NCBI GenBank assembly: GCA_022823365.1
Contig: JAJDXG010000006.1
Coordinates: 1-55,862, forward strand
Source of the DNA: Gemmatimonadota bacterium
GTDB taxonomy: Bacteria > Gemmatimonadota > Gemmatimonadetes > Longimicrobiales > Gaopeijiaceae
Reading direction: 5' to 3'
Length of the DNA stretch: 55,862 bases
Of this stretch, positions 7,948 to 18,830 are shown one piece after another. The notes below the pieces were generated by a model. The model did no database searches. It had not been told where the DNA came from and was given only the letters and a program-made list of their open reading frames with translations. Numbering within the stretch: the stretch's first letter is position 1; each line of letters opens with the position of its first letter. The translations under genes and the position numbers were made by a program.

Positions 7948-9167
7948 ACCTCCCTCAGCACCCGCAGGGTGTTGCCCCCCATCACCTTGCCGATGTCCCC
8001 GTCCGAGTATCCCTCCCGCACCAGCCAGCGCAGGATGTTGTGCGACGCCTCCGTGGGGTTCTCCACCCCCTTCACGTACTCCACCTCGTCGAAGGGCGGA
8101 TTCTTCTTCGGGCCCTCGTCGGCCGCCGCCGAGCGCGACTCCTTGATGGACAGGTTGGCCGCGTAGACGTGGTGCAGCCCCACATGGTCCCCGTAGACGG
8201 AATCGGGGCCGAAACTCACATGGTCGATGCCCACCAGCGCCTTCACGTACTCGAAGTGCTCCATGAAGGCCTCGATTCCGTGCACCGTGTTGTTGCGCGT
8301 GAGGGTAGTGTGCGGCGCGGCTTCGATCCCGATCACGCCCCCCTTGTCCGCGCACGCCTCGAGCACGTCGTCGGGCGCCAGCCGGTTCGACTCCCACAGC
8401 GCCCGCGCGCCGATGTGCGAGAGCACGATGGGATGCTCGCTCCACTCGATGGTGTCCAGCGTCGTGCGGTCTCCGCAGTGCGAGCAGTCGATCAGCATCC
8501 CCAGCTTGTTCATGCGCCCGACCGCGCGCCGCCCGAACATCGTCAGACCCCCGTCGCCGGGTTCCTTCAGCCCCGACCCCAGCGCGTTGGCCTCGCTGTA
8601 GGTGATCCCGAGCGCCCGCACCCCGAACCCGAAGAGCAGGTCGATGCGGTCGAGTTCGTTCTCGATCATGGCCGCACCCTCCATCGACGCGACCCACGCC
8701 ACTTTACCTTCCCGGTGGGCCCGCAGGATGTCGCCCACCCCCCGGCAGTGGATCAGGAAGTCCTGGTGCGCCAGGTCGCACAGCCGCATCCCGAAGTCGT
8801 GCAGGACGTCGTTCCACTTCCACCCCCCGTGCGACAGGATTGTGCAGATGCCGTCGAGCAGGTTGTCGAAGACCGCATCCCAGCACGAGTGCCTCAGGCC
8901 CTCGAACGCGGTCGCCATCCGCCCCGCGCGCACGTACGCCGGGGTCTCGCCCACATCCCGCGGAAACACGCCCGCGTGCTCGTGCAGTGAAATCATCACC
9001 AGTTCGGTGGCCAGCCTCGCGGCCCGCGCCTCCTCTTCCCGCGAAAGCGCCACCAGATGCGGCTCCACGCGCCCCACCTGAGCGGCAAGCTCGAAGGGCT
9101 CGTAGTCGAGGCCGGGCTCGAGGTAGGAAAAGGACTCGTAGCCATCGTGTGCCTTGTTGGCGCCCAT
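7938..9167 (-). CDS. Membrane-dipeptidase-like peptidase (M19 / renal dipeptidase family)
   Basis: 409 residues from the ATG at 9167; an extension in the same frame to 9299 is Arg/Pro-rich and unlikely. The family core is clear: VASMEGAAMIENELDRID, then GMLIDCSHCGDRT and HPIVLSHIGARALWESNR, which match the M19 zinc-ligand region, and a helical C-terminus ending KVMGGNTLRVL. M19 enzymes hydrolyse dipeptides, including those with a D-residue at the C-terminal side, using two zinc ions. The usual first zinc motif (DGHND) is replaced by a LHEHAGVFPRD stretch. No signal peptide is seen. It heads a four-gene overlapping operon ending in the SSS symporter. Confidence 0.8.
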   Translation of the reverse strand: MGANKAHDGYESFSYLEPGLDYEPFELAAQVGRVEPHLVALSREEEARAARLATELVMISLHEHAGVFPRDVGETPAYVRAGRMATAFEGLRHSCWDAVFDNLLDGICTILSHGGWKWNDVLHDFGMRLCDLAHQDFLIHCRGVGDILRAHREGKVAWVASMEGAAMIENELDRIDLLFGFGVRALGITYSEANALGSGLKEPGDGGLTMFGRRAVGRMNKLGMLIDCSHCGDRTTLDTIEWSEHPIVLSHIGARALWESNRLAPDDVLEACADKGGVIGIEAAPHTTLTRNNTVHGIEAFMEHFEYVKALVGIDHVSFGPDSVYGDHVGLHHVYAANLSIKESRSAAADEGPKKNPPFDEVEYVKGVENPTEASHNILRWLVREGYSDGDIGKVMGGNTLRVLREVWP

Positions 9168-9320
9168 AAGCGCTCCCGGGGGTTGGGTCGGAACAGTGGA
9201 GTGTGGTTGCCGGGACCGTGGCCGGCGAGGTCGACGCGTCCGTCGGTACGGAATTGCGAGCCCACAACATGGAGCCTGCACGGACAACGGGCCAGCCATT
9301 CCCGAAGGCGCGGCCAGCTA

Positions 9321-9349
9321 TTGCGAACACCCTGCGCAGGGCGTATTTC
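9321..9349 (+). promoter_or_regulatory. Candidate promoter with internal palindrome, upstream of TRAP genes
   Basis: TTGCGA (9321-9326) and TATTTC (9344-9349) are separated by 17 bp, a weak sigma-70-type arrangement facing dctQ. The spacer contains a perfect 12-bp palindrome, CCCTGCGCAGGG (9330-9341), placed where a repressor would block RNA polymerase. The element lies in the 245-bp divergent gap between the dipeptidase and dctQ genes. Confidence 0.35.
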
Positions 9350-9412
9350 AAGCGCGCGATGCCGCGCGCCCGCGGGCCACCAAATCCCACTCGCCCCTGG
9401 AATCCCTCCGAA

Positions 9413-9997
9413 GTGACTCGCTGGACCCGCCTCTCCCGCGCCATCGACCGGGTTAACAACCGCATCGGTCGATGGACCTCCTGGCTGTGCCTGCTGATGG
9501 TGCTCGTCACGGCGTACAACACGGCCGTGCGCTACATCGGCGGCTATCTGGGCTTCAGGCTGAGCTCGAACCTGTATCTCGAACTGCAGTGGTACCTGTT
9601 CAGCCTGCTCTTCCTGCTTGCCGCCGCGTCGGCGCTCTGCAAGGGCGAGCACGTGCGGGTCGACATCCTCTACAGCCGGCTCTCGGCCAGGGCCCGGGCC
9701 TGGATCGATCTCCTCGGCACCATCGTGCTCATGATCCCCTTTTCGGCGGTTACGCTCTGGCTGTCCTGGCCCTCCATCCGGAACTCGTGGGCGGTGCGCG
9801 AGATCTCCTCCGATCCCGGGGGCCTCCCGCGCTATCCGCTCAGAACCTTCATCCTCGTATGCTTCCTGCTCCTCATCGTCCAAGGGATCTCGGAGATCAT
9901 CAAGAAGCTGCGTGTCCTGCGCGGACTGCGAATGGCCGGAAACGGTTCACCCGAGGATGATGCCGACAGCCCCCGGGTCACCGGAGGAATCGCCTAG
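9413..9997 (+). CDS. dctQ: TRAP transporter small permease (DctQ)
   Basis: 194 residues from a GTG at 9413; an upstream ATG at 9359 in the same frame would add Pro/Arg-rich sequence, so I prefer the GTG, although its ribosome site is weak. Four membrane helices are visible (WLCLLMVLVTAYNTAV, YLFSLLFLLAAASALC, DLLGTIVLMIPFSAVTLWL, FILVCFLLLIVQGISEII), and KGEHVRVDILYSRLS is the family's conserved loop. With DctM it forms the Na+-driven permease for a substrate delivered by DctP. The stop TAG abuts the dctM ATG with no gap. Confidence 0.9.
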   Translation: MTRWTRLSRAIDRVNNRIGRWTSWLCLLMVLVTAYNTAVRYIGGYLGFRLSSNLYLELQWYLFSLLFLLAAASALCKGEHVRVDILYSRLSARARAWIDLLGTIVLMIPFSAVTLWLSWPSIRNSWAVREISSDPGGLPRYPLRTFILVCFLLLIVQGISEIIKKLRVLRGLRMAGNGSPEDDADSPRVTGGIA

Positions 9998-11320
<1,323 letters not shown>

Positions 11321-11350
11321 CTACTGGTATCTACTGTCGATTACTGGTAA
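11321..11350. repeat. Three 10-bp tandem direct repeats between dctM and dctP
   Basis: Immediately after the dctM stop the sequence reads CTACTGGTAT, CTACTGTCGA, TTACTGGTAA: three consecutive copies of a YTACTG-type decamer, one per helical turn. The 78-bp gap lies between convergent genes, so this is not an obvious promoter. It could be a protein-binding array, part of a transcript end, or simple slippage. Confidence 0.45.
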
Positions 11351-11398
11351 ATATCGGTCCCCGATCGCGCCGCTCCCCCCCTGCGCACCGCCGTCGGG

Positions 11399-12628
<1,230 letters not shown>

Positions 12629-12666
12629 GGGTACTCGATCCTTTGTGGGTTCTGCGTGTTTCAACT

Positions 12667-12702
12667 GCGTGCTCCGGGCGGCCTCTCGCCTCCGGAGCAC
12701 GC
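12667..12702 (-). terminator. Strong stem-loop between serine hydrolase and dctP genes
   Basis: An 11-bp perfect inverted repeat (GCGTGCTCCGG 12667-12677; CCGGAGCACGC 12692-12702) encloses a 14-base loop, and AACT/AGTT just outside can extend it. It lies 88 bases past the stop of the upstream serine hydrolase gene and 39 bases before the dctP ATG. No T-run follows on the minus strand, so it is not a textbook intrinsic terminator; it may be a Rho-assisted end or a structured dctP leader. Confidence 0.5.
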
Positions 12703-12789
12703 GCAAGTTAGCCAGAAGTCATGCGGGACGCACCGCTTGCGCGAGCCCCGCGGCTTGCGACCGCCTCGTCTTTGTCCTCAGCTCTCTCC

Positions 12790-14058
12790 TCAGCGCCGCT
12801 CTTCGGCGACGACCGACGACGCGATCACCATCCCCAGGAACTCGTCGATGGCGCCTCCCTGGATCCAGCGCGCCACCACCACCAAGTCGTTCTCGCGATC
12901 CACGTAGACCAGGTTCGTACCCGCGCCCCGGTGGCTGAACGACGACTCCGGCGTGCTGGAGTACGAGCGCTGGCCGGTGTTCAGGAAGAAGTTCATGAAG
13001 CCGTACATCTCGTTGATCTCGCCGGGCGTTTCGGCCATGTCCAGCCATTCCTCCGAGAGCAACTGTTCGCCGTCCCAGTTGCCCTTGTGGAGGGTGAAGT
13101 AGCCGAAGCGGGCCTGATCCTCGGCGCTCAGGTTCATCCCGCCGCCCCAATGGGTTCCGCCGCTCACCGACTGCATCATCTCGCCGTCGACGTTCACCCA
13201 CGAGTTCTCGTAGCCGTACCAGCGCCAGGTGTTGGAGGCGCCGATGGGATCCATGATGTGCTCGCGCAGCACCTGAGGCAGCGGCCGGCGCCAGACCTGG
13301 AGCGCCGCCAGCGCCAGCAGGTTCACGCGCACGTCGTTGTACTTGTAGGCCGTGCCGGGCTCGTTGCGCGGGCGGTTGCGGTTGGCCGCGACATCGCGGC
13401 CAGGCCGGTCGCCCCAGTCGGGCTTGCCCCAGAGCGTGCCCTCCCAGTCGCTGGTCTGCCGCAGCAGATGATCCCAGGTGATCCTCCGGTTGTGCTCGGA
13501 GTCGAAGAGCGACACCGGGGTCGGCACGCCGCGGCCGTCCGCCTCCATGCCGGGCTCGCCGTCGCCCACCGGCAGGATCAGCGGCGGCATGTACTCGTGC
13601 ACCGGATCGTTGACGTCGCGGATGAGCTTGCGGTCCCACGCCAGGCCCACGGTCGACGAGAGAAAGCTCTTCGCGACGCTGAACGTCGGATCGACGCGCT
13701 TCGTCTCGCCCCATTCGGCGACTATGTAGCCGTCCTTGACGACGATGCCGCTCTGCGGACCCCGCACCTTGAGCGGGCCGATGGCTTCGTCGAAGGGCTC
13801 GGTGTTCCAGCTGAGCGCGTGCGCCACCTCCAGGTCGCGCGGCGCGGTGCTCTCGCTCGCGATCGCGAAATCGACCGCCTGCTGCAGGAGTTCCGGGTTC
13901 ATGCCCATCGACTCCGGGGATCTGCGCTCCCAATCGCCCGGCGGGGGGAAGTAGGCGTCCTGCGCCTGCAGGCCGGCCGCGCCGAGCAGCAGGATCGCGC
14001 CGGCGATGGCCGTGAGAAGGGTGGACGTGACCGGCAGGGGCCGCTGTGATGACTTCAT
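12790..14058 (-). CDS. Secreted serine hydrolase, beta-lactamase/class C family
   Basis: 422 residues from the ATG at 14058, which has GAGGTGA at correct spacing. A signal peptide (LLTAIAGAILLLGAAGLQAQ) precedes a class C beta-lactamase/DD-peptidase fold. Catalytic features: SVAK (S127-x-x-K130), the Tyr-Asn element in AYKYNDVRVN, and an HRG in place of the KTG triad near the end (FSHRGAGTNLVYVD). It is exported, acting on peptidoglycan peptides, D-amino-acid amides or esters; family members are rarely true antibiotic resistance enzymes. Monocistronic by context. Confidence 0.88.
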   Translation of the reverse strand: MKSSQRPLPVTSTLLTAIAGAILLLGAAGLQAQDAYFPPPGDWERRSPESMGMNPELLQQAVDFAIASESTAPRDLEVAHALSWNTEPFDEAIGPLKVRGPQSGIVVKDGYIVAEWGETKRVDPTFSVAKSFLSSTVGLAWDRKLIRDVNDPVHEYMPPLILPVGDGEPGMEADGRGVPTPVSLFDSEHNRRITWDHLLRQTSDWEGTLWGKPDWGDRPGRDVAANRNRPRNEPGTAYKYNDVRVNLLALAALQVWRRPLPQVLREHIMDPIGASNTWRWYGYENSWVNVDGEMMQSVSGGTHWGGGMNLSAEDQARFGYFTLHKGNWDGEQLLSEEWLDMAETPGEINEMYGFMNFFLNTGQRSYSSTPESSFSHRGAGTNLVYVDRENDLVVVARWIQGGAIDEFLGMVIASSVVAEERR

Positions 14059-14182
14059 GGGAATCACCTCGTTGGGGGGCGAGAGATCGATGGAGGGCAC
14101 CGGGGAGACGTTCGCTCGTTGGTGACGATATGATACGTCCCCGCGCGCGAGATGCGACAGGTGGGAGGAAGAACGAGCGGGG

Positions 14183-15394
14183 TCACGCCACCTCGCCCAC
14201 CTGGTGCCCCAGCTCCCGCAGTTCGGCGACGATGCCCGCCACGTGCGCCCGCCCGCGCGTCTCGATCTCCATCTCGATGCTGACGTGGCCGACGGAGATG
14301 TCGCCGAAGGCCCGGGTGTGTTCGATGTGGAGCACGTTGGCCCCGTGGATGGCGACCACTGCCGTGACCTCGTTCAGGTAGCCGGGCCGGTCGCGCACCA
14401 CCACCGAGAGGCGCGCAAGGCGACCGTCCGCCCACAACCCCCGGTCGATGATCTTCGAGGCCACGTTCATGTCGATGTTCCCCCCGGAGAGGACGCACAC
14501 GGTGACGTCGGCGGGGCCCAGGCCGACCTTCCCGCCCAGAATCGCCGCGACGCCCACCGCCCCCCCTCCCTCGACCACCATCTTCTCCGCCTCCATGAGG
14601 AAGAAGATGGCGCGCACGATCTCCTCCTCGTCGACCACCACCACGTCGTCCACGAGAGCCTGGATGTGGGGAAAGGTGAGGTCGCCGATGCGCTTCACCG
14701 CGATGCCGTCGGCGAGGGTGTCCGAGCTTTCCAGGTGGACCGGCCGCCCGGCCTCCAGCGATGCGGCCGCGCCCGGCGAGGCCGCCGCCTCCACCCCGAT
14801 TACGCGGGCGCCCGGCCGGCGCGCCTTCACCACCGTGGCGACCCCGGAGATCATCCCGCCGCCCCCGATGGGAACCACCAGCGTGTTGACCCCGGGCACC
14901 TGCTCCAGAATCTCGAGCGCCATGGTCCCCTGCCCCGCCATAACCGCGGGATCGTCGAAAGCGTGGACCACGGTGAGGCCCTCTTCCTCGACCAGCTTCT
15001 CGACGCGGGCCATGCCGTCGGTAAGGGTCGCGCCGGTCTGGATGACGCGGGCCCCGTAGCCGCGGGTCTTGGTCACCTTGATCAGCGGCGCGGCGTCGGG
15101 CATGACGATGGTGCACGGGATTCCCAGCCGCGCGGAGTGGTACGCGAGCGCCTGCGCGTGGTTGCCGGCGCTGGCCGCGACCACCCCGGCCTCCCGCTGC
15201 GCCGGCTCCAGCAGGAGCAGGCGGTTCAGCGACCCCCGGTCCTTGAACGAGCCCGTCCGCTGCCGGAACTCGGCCTTGAAGTGAACGCGCCCCAGCCGGG
15301 ACCGGTCGAGCCCGAGGGAGCGCGGGCAACCGGTCTCGACAACTCCGTCCCCGATGCGCCCGCGGGCCGCGATGATGTCGTTATGGGAGAGCAT
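14183..15394 (-). CDS. ilvA: Threonine ammonia-lyase with ACT domain
   Basis: 403 residues. It deaminates L-threonine to 2-oxobutanoate with pyridoxal phosphate, feeding isoleucine synthesis or threonine catabolism. The PLP lysine is K51 in QRTGSFKDRGS, and the phosphate-binding tetraglycine loop is VPIGGGGMISGVA. After the catalytic domain (to about 320) comes one ACT regulatory domain (RLSVVVRDRPGYLNEVTAVV), as in the about 400-aa single-ACT forms; the biosynthetic E. coli type is longer with two ACT-like modules. The symbol is therefore approximate (tdcB-like is possible). Divergent from lepB. Confidence 0.9.
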   Translation of the reverse strand: MLSHNDIIAARGRIGDGVVETGCPRSLGLDRSRLGRVHFKAEFRQRTGSFKDRGSLNRLLLLEPAQREAGVVAASAGNHAQALAYHSARLGIPCTIVMPDAAPLIKVTKTRGYGARVIQTGATLTDGMARVEKLVEEEGLTVVHAFDDPAVMAGQGTMALEILEQVPGVNTLVVPIGGGGMISGVATVVKARRPGARVIGVEAAASPGAAASLEAGRPVHLESSDTLADGIAVKRIGDLTFPHIQALVDDVVVVDEEEIVRAIFFLMEAEKMVVEGGGAVGVAAILGGKVGLGPADVTVCVLSGGNIDMNVASKIIDRGLWADGRLARLSVVVRDRPGYLNEVTAVVAIHGANVLHIEHTRAFGDISVGHVSIEMEIETRGRAHVAGIVAELRELGHQVGEVA

Positions 15395-15472
15395 GTTCAG
15401 TGTCCCATGCTTTGATACATTGATCGCTGCTGCTTGCGACGGAGTTGTTCAACCCACCAGGATCGTGCTGCC

Positions 15473-16180
15473 ATGCAACAGAACAGGTCAAAACCCGGGA
15501 ACCAGAGGCCGTCCTGGAAGAGTTCGCTCCTCAGGGGTGCGTGCTTGCTGTTGAGCGTCCTGACCGTCCGCGTCGTGGCGCTCCAAGCCTATACCATAAC
15601 GTCCGGATCCATGGAGCCCACGTTGCTGGTGGGCGACTTTGTGTTCGTCAACAAGGCCGCGTTGGGAGCGCGAATCCCGTTTTCGGACCTCCGCATACCA
15701 GGCTACTCGGAGCCCGGACGGGGAGAGATTCTGGTGTTCGATCCTCCGCACGAGGAAACCCTGATCCTCGTCAAGCGGCTCATCGGCATGCCCGGCGACA
15801 CGCTGGAGATGCGGGACAAGGTTCTGTACCGAAACGGTGCGGCGCAGCATAAGCCCTATGTGATGTACAAGCCAGAGATTGCTGACCACGCCGCACCCGC
15901 GATGCTGTGGCAGCGATCTGCACTCGTAGGCGGACCCAGAGCGGACTACTTGCCCACGCGCGACACATGGGGTCCCATTGTGATACCTGCAGATCGCTAC
16001 TTCATGCTTGGTGACAGTCGAGACGATAGCCTGGACTCGCGCACCTGGGGACTGCTTGAGCGCTGGCGCTTCGAAGGGCGAGTCGTGTTCCGCCATTTTT
16101 CCTACAACCGGGACTCGTACAGGCCATTCCCGTTCATCCGGGAGATTCGATGGAACCGGATCGGAACGCGACTCAAGTAA
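15473..16180 (+). CDS. lepB: Signal peptidase I
   Basis: 235 residues from the ATG at 15473; a TTG 39 bases upstream is in frame but unnecessary. One N-terminal membrane helix (ACLLLSVLTVRVVALQAY) precedes the catalytic serine S46 in TSGSMEPTLL. The general-base lysine K101 is in LVKRLIGMPGD, and the conserved box E motif is MLGDSRDDSLDSR. It cleaves Sec and Tat signal peptides on the outer face of the cytoplasmic membrane. Many exported proteins in this window would be substrates, though genomes often carry more than one paralogue. Confidence 0.94.
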   Translation: MQQNRSKPGNQRPSWKSSLLRGACLLLSVLTVRVVALQAYTITSGSMEPTLLVGDFVFVNKAALGARIPFSDLRIPGYSEPGRGEILVFDPPHEETLILVKRLIGMPGDTLEMRDKVLYRNGAAQHKPYVMYKPEIADHAAPAMLWQRSALVGGPRADYLPTRDTWGPIVIPADRYFMLGDSRDDSLDSRTWGLLERWRFEGRVVFRHFSYNRDSYRPFPFIREIRWNRIGTRLK

Positions 16181-16232
16181 GCGCCTGATGGTGACCCTCG
16201 GTGTTGATCTCGCGTCGCGGCGATCAGGCGCT
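16180..16232 (+). terminator. Inverted repeat just after lepB
   Basis: A perfect 10-bp inverted repeat (AGCGCCTGAT 16180-16189; ATCAGGCGCT 16223-16232) starts at the last base of the lepB stop codon and encloses 33 bases. It could fold in the lepB transcript 3' end. There is no T-run, so termination is a guess. Confidence 0.35.
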
Positions 16233-16405
16233 GCCCACGGAGGAAGGATGGATCGCTTTGCCGCGATCTGGAAGCCTCGCGGAACTGGCGTGAGGCCGTC
16301 CCCGCCCCGCCCGTCGCCGTTGGTTCCCGGATTCGTTACCTTCCTGACGAACCTTGCCAAGAGCGTTGCGCCAAGCCGCGCGATCCCTACCGGAGGCTGC
16401 GAACA

Positions 16406-16702
16406 GTGACAAGCATCGAATGGATCATTCCGTTCGCTCTCTATCCCACCCTGGCCGCTCTCTACTACGGCGGCGCCCCCATCCGCTTCGAGGGTCCCGA
16501 CAACGCGCGCCAGCTTCTGGGCGTGTTCCTCGGACTGGTCATCTTCCTGGCCGTGTGGGGCGTGCTCAAGACGGTCCTCCAGCCCATGACCGGGCAGATA
16601 ATCGGCCTCGCGTTCGCGTCCCTCCTCGCGTCATTCGCGCTGCGCCCGGGCTGCAGGCTGGGATGCCGGCTGGTGGGCGTTCGCGTCGTCGACGACCAGT
16701 AG
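16406..16702 (+). CDS. Hypothetical small membrane protein
   Basis: 98 residues from a GTG at 16406. Three hydrophobic stretches are visible (IIPFALYPTLAALYYGG, LLGVFLGLVIFLAVWGVL, IIGLAFASLLASFALRPG), so it should be an integral cytoplasmic-membrane protein. No family recognised. It follows lepB after a 225-base gap holding an inverted repeat and ends four bases before the convergent Tsx-like gene. Confidence 0.6.
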   Translation: MTSIEWIIPFALYPTLAALYYGGAPIRFEGPDNARQLLGVFLGLVIFLAVWGVLKTVLQPMTGQIIGLAFASLLASFALRPGCRLGCRLVGVRVVDDQ

Positions 16703-16706
16703 TCTT

Positions 16707-17495
16707 CTAGTCCAGCTGCCAGACGACGAGCAACTGCACCACGCTCTCGTCGCGGGTCGTCCCCAGCTTGTTCGTCCATAGCTGGTATTCCACGCCCACG
16801 TGGAGGACATTCTCGGCCCCGGTCAACGCTTGCCCCACATCCCATCTCAATTGAGGCTGGGCAAGGATGCTGTCGGGGTAGTCGTCCCCAACCTCGTTTG
16901 TAACGGCGCCCATGTACTCGGCGTGCCCGGTGAACGAGAACGATTGACTGCCCACCTGGAAGACCGAGAGCCAGCTTACGTCGAAGTTGAAGCTGTCTCC
17001 CGTGCTCGGCGCGCCGCCGCCGTCAAGCCCGCTGCTGGCGTCGATGAAGCCCCCAAGAATCGTGTTCACGAAGATGAACCCGGGTACGTTCCAGCCCAAC
17101 TCCACCCCCGGCACGTACTTCACGACCTTGGACTGGATGCCGAGGTTGACGCCCGCGACCAGCCGCACATCGCTCACCGGCCCGAAGCCCACGCCTCCCT
17201 CCGCCAGTGAACCCAGGCTCAGCGTCGGATACCATTCTCCATACAGATCCCGGTCGTTGAACCCGTCCGCGATCCCATCGGTGGAATAGTCCAGGAAGAA
17301 GAAGGAGCCTCCCGCGCGCCATCCTCCGGCGTGTTGCAGCGTGAAGATGTGGGTCGGCTCGCTGGCGGCGGAGAACGGGTTCAGGATGCTGCCGCGCTGA
17401 TAGTGGAGCTCCAGCTGCGCCGACGCGGGTATGGGCGCAAGGCAGAACGCGGCGGCGACTGCCGCGGACGCGAGCGTTGAGAATCGACGACTCAT
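16707..17495 (-). CDS. Tsx/OmpK-like outer-membrane channel (DUF5020-like)
   Basis: 262 residues from the ATG at 17495; an open extension upstream to 18344 lies antisense to the nuclease gene and is rejected. Signal peptide (STLASAAVAAAFCLAPIPASAQ), then alternating beta-strands with aromatic girdles typical of a 12-strand barrel: THIFTLQHAGGWRAGGSFFF, FSFTGHAEYMGAV, VLHVGVEYQLWTNKLGTTRD. It ends in hydrophobic LLVVWQLD, a barrel-assembly signal. Relatives are nucleoside-type diffusion channels (Tsx). Substrate here is unknown. A candidate promoter lies 66 bases upstream of the ATG. Confidence 0.75.
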   Translation of the reverse strand: MSRRFSTLASAAVAAAFCLAPIPASAQLELHYQRGSILNPFSAASEPTHIFTLQHAGGWRAGGSFFFLDYSTDGIADGFNDRDLYGEWYPTLSLGSLAEGGVGFGPVSDVRLVAGVNLGIQSKVVKYVPGVELGWNVPGFIFVNTILGGFIDASSGLDGGGAPSTGDSFNFDVSWLSVFQVGSQSFSFTGHAEYMGAVTNEVGDDYPDSILAQPQLRWDVGQALTGAENVLHVGVEYQLWTNKLGTTRDESVVQLLVVWQLD

Positions 17496-17560
17496 GGCGG
17501 ACTGGCCCTTTCCGGAATTCGCTCTCTGCCTGAGTTCCTTCCCCACGTCATGGACGCGAA

Positions 17561-17590
17561 ATTGTACGGGCCGGGACCGCATTCTGCCAG
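17561..17590 (-). promoter_or_regulatory. Candidate sigma-70 promoter for the Tsx-like gene
   Basis: On the minus strand CTGGCA (17590-17585) and TACAAT (17566-17561) are 18 bp apart: 4/6 and 5/6 matches to the -35 and -10 consensus. The expected transcript start is about 60 bases before the ATG at 17495. Confidence 0.4.
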
Positions 17591-17708
17591 CGATCGGGCG
17601 AGCCCGGTTGAAAGATTGTATCCTGATGTGATGCCCTGGTACGGCTCGCCCAGCCGCTTCGGCTGACGCTCTCAAGGCGTCGAGAGACGTTTTCGCCACG
17701 GACACGTC

Positions 17709-18752
17709 ATGTACTTCCCGGAAAGCAGCCCGGTCTCTGCGCCGCGCCGGTACATCTCCGCTTTCGCCGCGCCCGCATTCTTCTTCCTGCCCGCGCTGAT
17801 TCCGGCCCTGATCGCGTGCGGCGCGGACGCCGTCGCGCCGTCTCCGCCACCGGTCGAGCCCGATCCCGTCGAGCCACAGCCCCCGCCGGATCCACCGGCG
17901 ATCCAGATTCCTGCCCAGGGAACATCCGCGACGCTCGACGTCGCCACCTGGAACCTCCTCTACTTCGGAGCCGCGAACCAGGGCCCCGGTGACGAGCCCC
18001 TGCAGATGGCGCGCGTGCGCGACGTGATCCTGGGAACCGACGCGGACCTGTGGGGGGTGCAGGAGGTGACCGACGCGGATGCGTTCGCCGCCCTGGTGGA
18101 TCGGTTGCCCGGGTATCGGGGATTTCTGGCCAGCGACGCGTCGGTGTCCGGCGGATCCGACAGCTACGACCGCGGGGAACTCAAGGTCGGCCTCATCTAC
18201 AAGTCGTCCGTCGCCGAGGTCGCCGGCGCGCGCGTCATCCTGACCGATCTGGACTACGAGTTCGCGGGCCGCCCGCCGCTGGAGGTGCAGTTGCGCGTGA
18301 CGTTGGGGGGCGCGAGCCGGGACGTCGTCCTGATCGTCCTGCACGCCAAGGCCATCGCCGACGAGACCTCATGGGAGCGGCGCATGGCGGCGGGGGAGGG
18401 CCTGCGCGAGTATCTCGACACCACATGGCCGGACCGTGCGGTGCTCGTACCCGGGGACTGGAACGACGATGTGGACGAGTCGATCACGCGCGGGCGCGAC
18501 ACCCCCTATCGCGTCTTCGTGGATGCGGCCCCGGAGTGGGTGTTTCCCACCGCCAGCCTGAGCGCCGCGCGGGCGCGGTCGATGCCGCGCTACACCGAGG
18601 TGATCGATCACATCCTGGCGTCGGACGAGGCGATGGCGTGGTATGAGGAGGGATCGGCCATGGTGTACCAGGTGGACGAGTTCATCGACGCCTACCTGGA
18701 CACTACCAGCGACCATCTGCCCGTGATGGCACGATTTGCGCCGGGGGGATGA
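17709..18752 (+). CDS. Secreted endonuclease/exonuclease/phosphatase-family lipoprotein
   Basis: 347 residues. The N-terminus is a long hydrophobic export signal ending in an LIACG lipobox, then a Pro-rich linker (residues about 45-75). The EEP (DNase I-like) fold follows: VATWNLLYFGA, the metal-binding Glu in WGVQEVTDAD, PGDWNDDVDE, and the terminal SDHLPVMARF with catalytic Asp-His. Such metal-dependent enzymes cleave phosphodiesters or phosphomonoesters; export suggests extracellular DNA or phosphate scavenging. Divergent from the Tsx-like gene; joint use in nucleotide salvage is conceivable but unproven. Confidence 0.88.
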   Translation: MYFPESSPVSAPRRYISAFAAPAFFFLPALIPALIACGADAVAPSPPPVEPDPVEPQPPPDPPAIQIPAQGTSATLDVATWNLLYFGAANQGPGDEPLQMARVRDVILGTDADLWGVQEVTDADAFAALVDRLPGYRGFLASDASVSGGSDSYDRGELKVGLIYKSSVAEVAGARVILTDLDYEFAGRPPLEVQLRVTLGGASRDVVLIVLHAKAIADETSWERRMAAGEGLREYLDTTWPDRAVLVPGDWNDDVDESITRGRDTPYRVFVDAAPEWVFPTASLSAARARSMPRYTEVIDHILASDEAMAWYEEGSAMVYQVDEFIDAYLDTTSDHLPVMARFAPGG

Positions 18753-18830
18753 GCGGCAGTCGGATCTCGGGACCCGGCCCCGGCCTGTCGCGAAACCCGG
18801 GAAGGGACCGCGGGAGAAACGCCGGTGGGT

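Noticed and set aside
7948-8697. N-terminal extension of the 257-aa anchored protein
   Set aside because: The extension is an alternative frame of the dipeptidase gene; the signal peptide begins at 7947.
12790-14058. Antibiotic-resistance beta-lactamase
   Set aside because: SxxK and YxN are present but the KTG triad is HRG and the family is dominated by esterases and peptidases; no resistance context. The same applies to the gene at 30390.
17496-18344. Upstream extension of the Tsx-like protein
   Set aside because: It is antisense to the endonuclease/phosphatase gene and the real signal peptide begins at the ATG at 17495.
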